From assembly GCA_037176905.1 (NCBI GenBank), contig JBBBWG010009091.1, positions 1-23,290 of the forward strand: 23,290 bases of DNA. Reading direction: 5' to 3'. Origin of the DNA: Azolla pinnata. Taxonomy: Eukaryota; Streptophyta; Polypodiopsida; Salviniales; Salviniaceae. The notes beneath the pieces were generated by a model, which saw only the letters and a program-made list of their open reading frames with translations, was not told where the DNA came from and made no database searches. The position numbers and the translations under genes are program-made. Below are positions 21,801 to 23,290 of this stretch, piece after piece; the first letter of the stretch is position 1; each line of letters opens with the position of its first letter.

Positions 21801-22903
21801 ATCATAGTTGTGGATTTTCTTGAGATGTTGTGCCTATATTCATGCCGTGATTGTTGGCCTCTTGGAAATTACATCATCCAGCTGCCGGAATCAACTCAGT
21901 TGTCAGTTACTGGGAGAGATCAAGCTGTAAACTCATATTATATGTTTCAAAAGGTAGTCTACTTTGCTAAATTAGACCGGTTAATAAATCATCGGTTATT
22001 GTGATGAACCTAGGCTATATTATGTATGTGCTCCAATTATGCTAGTAAGCACAACTCTAGGCTATATTATGATATATTGATCTTCTCATTCATACCACAG
22101 TTCTTTCATACCAATAGTAATCTGTGTTACCAAATCAGGCTAGTAAACAAAATTGTGCATTATTGCTGGGAGAGATCAGCGGTCCTCATACTCACAGCAC
22201 AGATTTACACTGACATGAAATTCTTCCAATATTAATAGATAAACAAAGCAAACGTTAGTGGGAACGAATCTTCGCATTGACAACATTCGCCACCTACGAA
22301 TCTAAGTGATCCATCCAATGAGGCTAGTTGGATCGATTGTGGGCCATATTGTGAGAGATCCATCCTCGCATTTACAGCACAGGTTTTCAATCCCACAGGA
22401 ATCTACGCAACTGAATCGGTCTAGGAAGCCAAAATGCGGGTTATTATCGTGAGAGCTCTATCCTCGTATCCATATCTCAGATATTCCGGTGACATTGGAT
22501 TTCTACGTTACCATTAGAAATGGAAATGAGACGCTCAAGGTCAAGATCGATGCTTACCGATTTCAACGCCGAGACCGTTGAGGCCTGATACAAGCACATT
22601 GGCACCAAAGACCCGCCGCATTGTCTCTCTGCCGTAGACAGCCAACTGCCTGCTATGGAGATCCTCGTCGATATCCATATCCGAAGAAGAAGAAGCAGCA
22701 GCAGCAGCAGCAGCCATGTCCTCTTGCTTCTTTCCCTCCTCTCTTCCTGCCGAGACACAGTCTTTGGGCATCAGCTTCTTCTTCGAAGAACTGCTGTCTT
22801 CGGGCAAGGGCAACCGGGAGGAGGAGAGGTCCGCAGCAGCTCCTTCTTCTTCTTCTTCTTCTTCTTCTTCTTCGCCGCCAAGTCCTCTCTTCTTCGGTAG
22901 CAT
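15841..22903 (-). CDS. UBA1: Ubiquitin-activating enzyme E1 (UBA1), 6 exons, complete
   Basis: Exons on the minus strand: 22903-22558, 20116-19899, 19727-18933, 18847-17979, 17454-17022, 16431-15841. All introns are GT-AG, phases agree, and the product is 1083 aa, the normal plant E1 length. E1 adenylates the ubiquitin C-terminus with ATP, forms a Cys thioester, and passes ubiquitin to E2s. Residues 1-75 are a variable lead with poly-Glu (11-20) and poly-Ala (64-70). [19 protein letters not shown] (about 77-95) opens the inactive adenylation half. The active half has the nucleotide loop [10 protein letters not shown] (502-511), [18 protein letters not shown] (532-549) and NALDNVTAR. The catalytic Cys is residue 661 in [13 protein letters not shown]. 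The last 120 residues are the ubiquitin-fold domain that recruits E2. The ATG at 22903 is chosen because MLPKKR matches plant E1 starts. The protein ends IYF, one residue short of the IYFR I recall for plant E1s. Confidence 0.96.
17455..17978 (-). other. UBA1 intron 4 with an internal tandem duplication
   Basis: Two copies of a roughly 285-315 bp segment lie head to tail: one from about 17509, the other from about 17793 into exon 4. Shared blocks include CATCTAATTTAGC(T/C)TAAC, TATCACCAGAGTGTAT (or GATCACC...), and TTGTAATTAATACAG. The left copy also carries a mutated copy of the last 32 bases of exon 4 at 17665-17696. Confidence 0.85.
20117..22557 (-). other. UBA1 intron 1 (2441 bp)
   Basis: AT-rich intron with a GTAAGC donor and a TTGCAG acceptor, splitting the Ala codon at residue 116. 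A degenerate repeat, (C/G)GTGAGAGATC or CTGGGAGAGATC followed by TCCTC(A/G) and ACAGCACAG, occurs at about 22170, 22350 and (partly) 22450. No gene or intact mobile element is recognised inside. Confidence 0.85.
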
Positions 22904-22974
22904 ATAGGTCAGATACCTGCACAAGAACCTGATCAGATCTAGACAGGAAAGCGAGGAGACGTTTGACGACAGAA

Positions 22975-22995
22975 TGGGGGAGGGGGGGGGGGGAG
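22975..22995 (+). repeat. G-rich run in the UBA1 5' region
   Basis: GGGGG, A, then twelve or more G on the plus strand, i.e. a C-run on the UBA1 sense strand about 75 bp upstream of the chosen ATG. It could form a G-quadruplex and is also a site of likely sequencing length error. Confidence 0.8.
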
Positions 22996-23073
22996 AACAG
23001 ACCCGAGAATTGCAGCGATGAGAGACAGCCAGAAGTCGCGGAGCCAGGCAGGGAGGGCCAGGGCGAACCGGGA

Positions 23074-23105
23074 TTAGGGTTAGGGTTAGGGTTAGGGTTA
23101 GGGTT
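23074..23105 (+). repeat. Telomere-type (TTAGGG)5 array
   Basis: Five perfect TTAGGG hexamers followed by TTG. On the UBA1 sense strand this reads CCCTAA repeats, containing the AACCCTAA telo-box core seen in promoters and leaders of plant growth and translation genes. It lies 171 bp upstream of the chosen UBA1 ATG, so it is probably in the 5'UTR or core promoter. Confidence 0.9.
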
Positions 23106-23214
23106 GCAGGTGGAGGGCGCGGGGCAGATGCTTCCTCCGCACGATCTCTCGAAGCGAAGGAAGGAATGCGTGTGCTTCCGGAGAGGGACAAAAGAGAAGA
23201 CGACCTCTTTTGCT

Positions 23215-23290
23215 CTAACCCTAACCCTAACCCTAACCCTAACCCTAACCCTAACCCTAACCCTAACCCTAACCCTAACCCTAACCCTAA
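23215..23290 (-). repeat. Telomere-type (TTAGGG)n array, at least 12 copies, running off the window
   Basis: Perfect CCCTAA hexamers on the plus strand from 23215 to the last base. The G-rich strand is the minus strand, opposite to the array at 23074. At a right-hand chromosome end the plus strand should be G-rich, so in this orientation it is not a normal terminal telomere here. It is either interstitial or at an assembly join or inversion. Confidence 0.9.

Noticed and set aside
22621..22932. Plus-strand Gln-, Leu- and Ser-rich frames opposite UBA1 exon 1
   Set aside because: They are antisense shadows of the poly-Ala and poly-Glu codon repeats in the conserved UBA1 N-terminus.

Overview
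This is a piece of a plant nuclear genome, most likely from a monocot. Three things point that way. The two large genes are spliced and closest in my memory to plant RAD23 and plant UBA1. A GC-rich, high-GC3 coding patch sits in AT-rich flanks. An S40/DUF584 senescence-regulator domain, a plant-specific family, is present. Human-type (TTAGGG)n arrays at the right edge would fit Asparagales, a monocot order known to use that telomere motif, but this is only a hint. No bacterial-type operon, CRISPR array, phage or RNA gene was recognised.

Layout. (1) 1-475: a CACATG/CACACG-type minisatellite, then what looks like the 3' end of a 5'UTR intron. (2) 532-5781, plus strand: a complete 11-exon RAD23 gene (370 aa), a ubiquitin shuttle receptor with UBL, UBA1, XPC-binding and UBA2 domains. 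(3) 5782-10690: about 5 kb without a convincing gene, holding three unrelated tandem-repeat families and degenerate TTTAGGG motifs. (4) 10691-11107, minus: the conserved C-terminus of an S40/DUF584 protein behind a long Asp/Glu tract; a GC-rich open frame at 12507-12869, also minus, may be its first exon. (5) 11280-12500: nested tandem repeats, long GATA, CA and TATG microsatellites, and a 100-N gap flanked by the same 77 bp on both sides, which signals an unmerged contig overlap. (6) 13290-14640: a 122-bp tandem duplication, then a decayed LTR-retrotransposon piece with a heat-shock-element-like promoter and a retropepsin fragment that has lost its catalytic Asp. (7) 15841-22903, minus: a complete 6-exon UBA1 gene (1083 aa), the ubiquitin-activating enzyme E1. 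(8) 23074-23290: two telomere-motif arrays in opposite orientation just upstream of UBA1.

Functionally, UBA1 starts the ubiquitin cascade and RAD23 delivers ubiquitinated cargo to the proteasome and stabilises the XPC/RAD4 repair factor. They converge on each other across about 10 kb. Their closeness is probably chance. I found no clear new biological system. The most noteworthy items are the inverted telomeric arrays at the UBA1 5' end, a tandem duplication in UBA1 intron 4 that copied an exon/intron border, the heat-shock-like LTR promoter, and the assembly fault inside a possibly split S40 gene.
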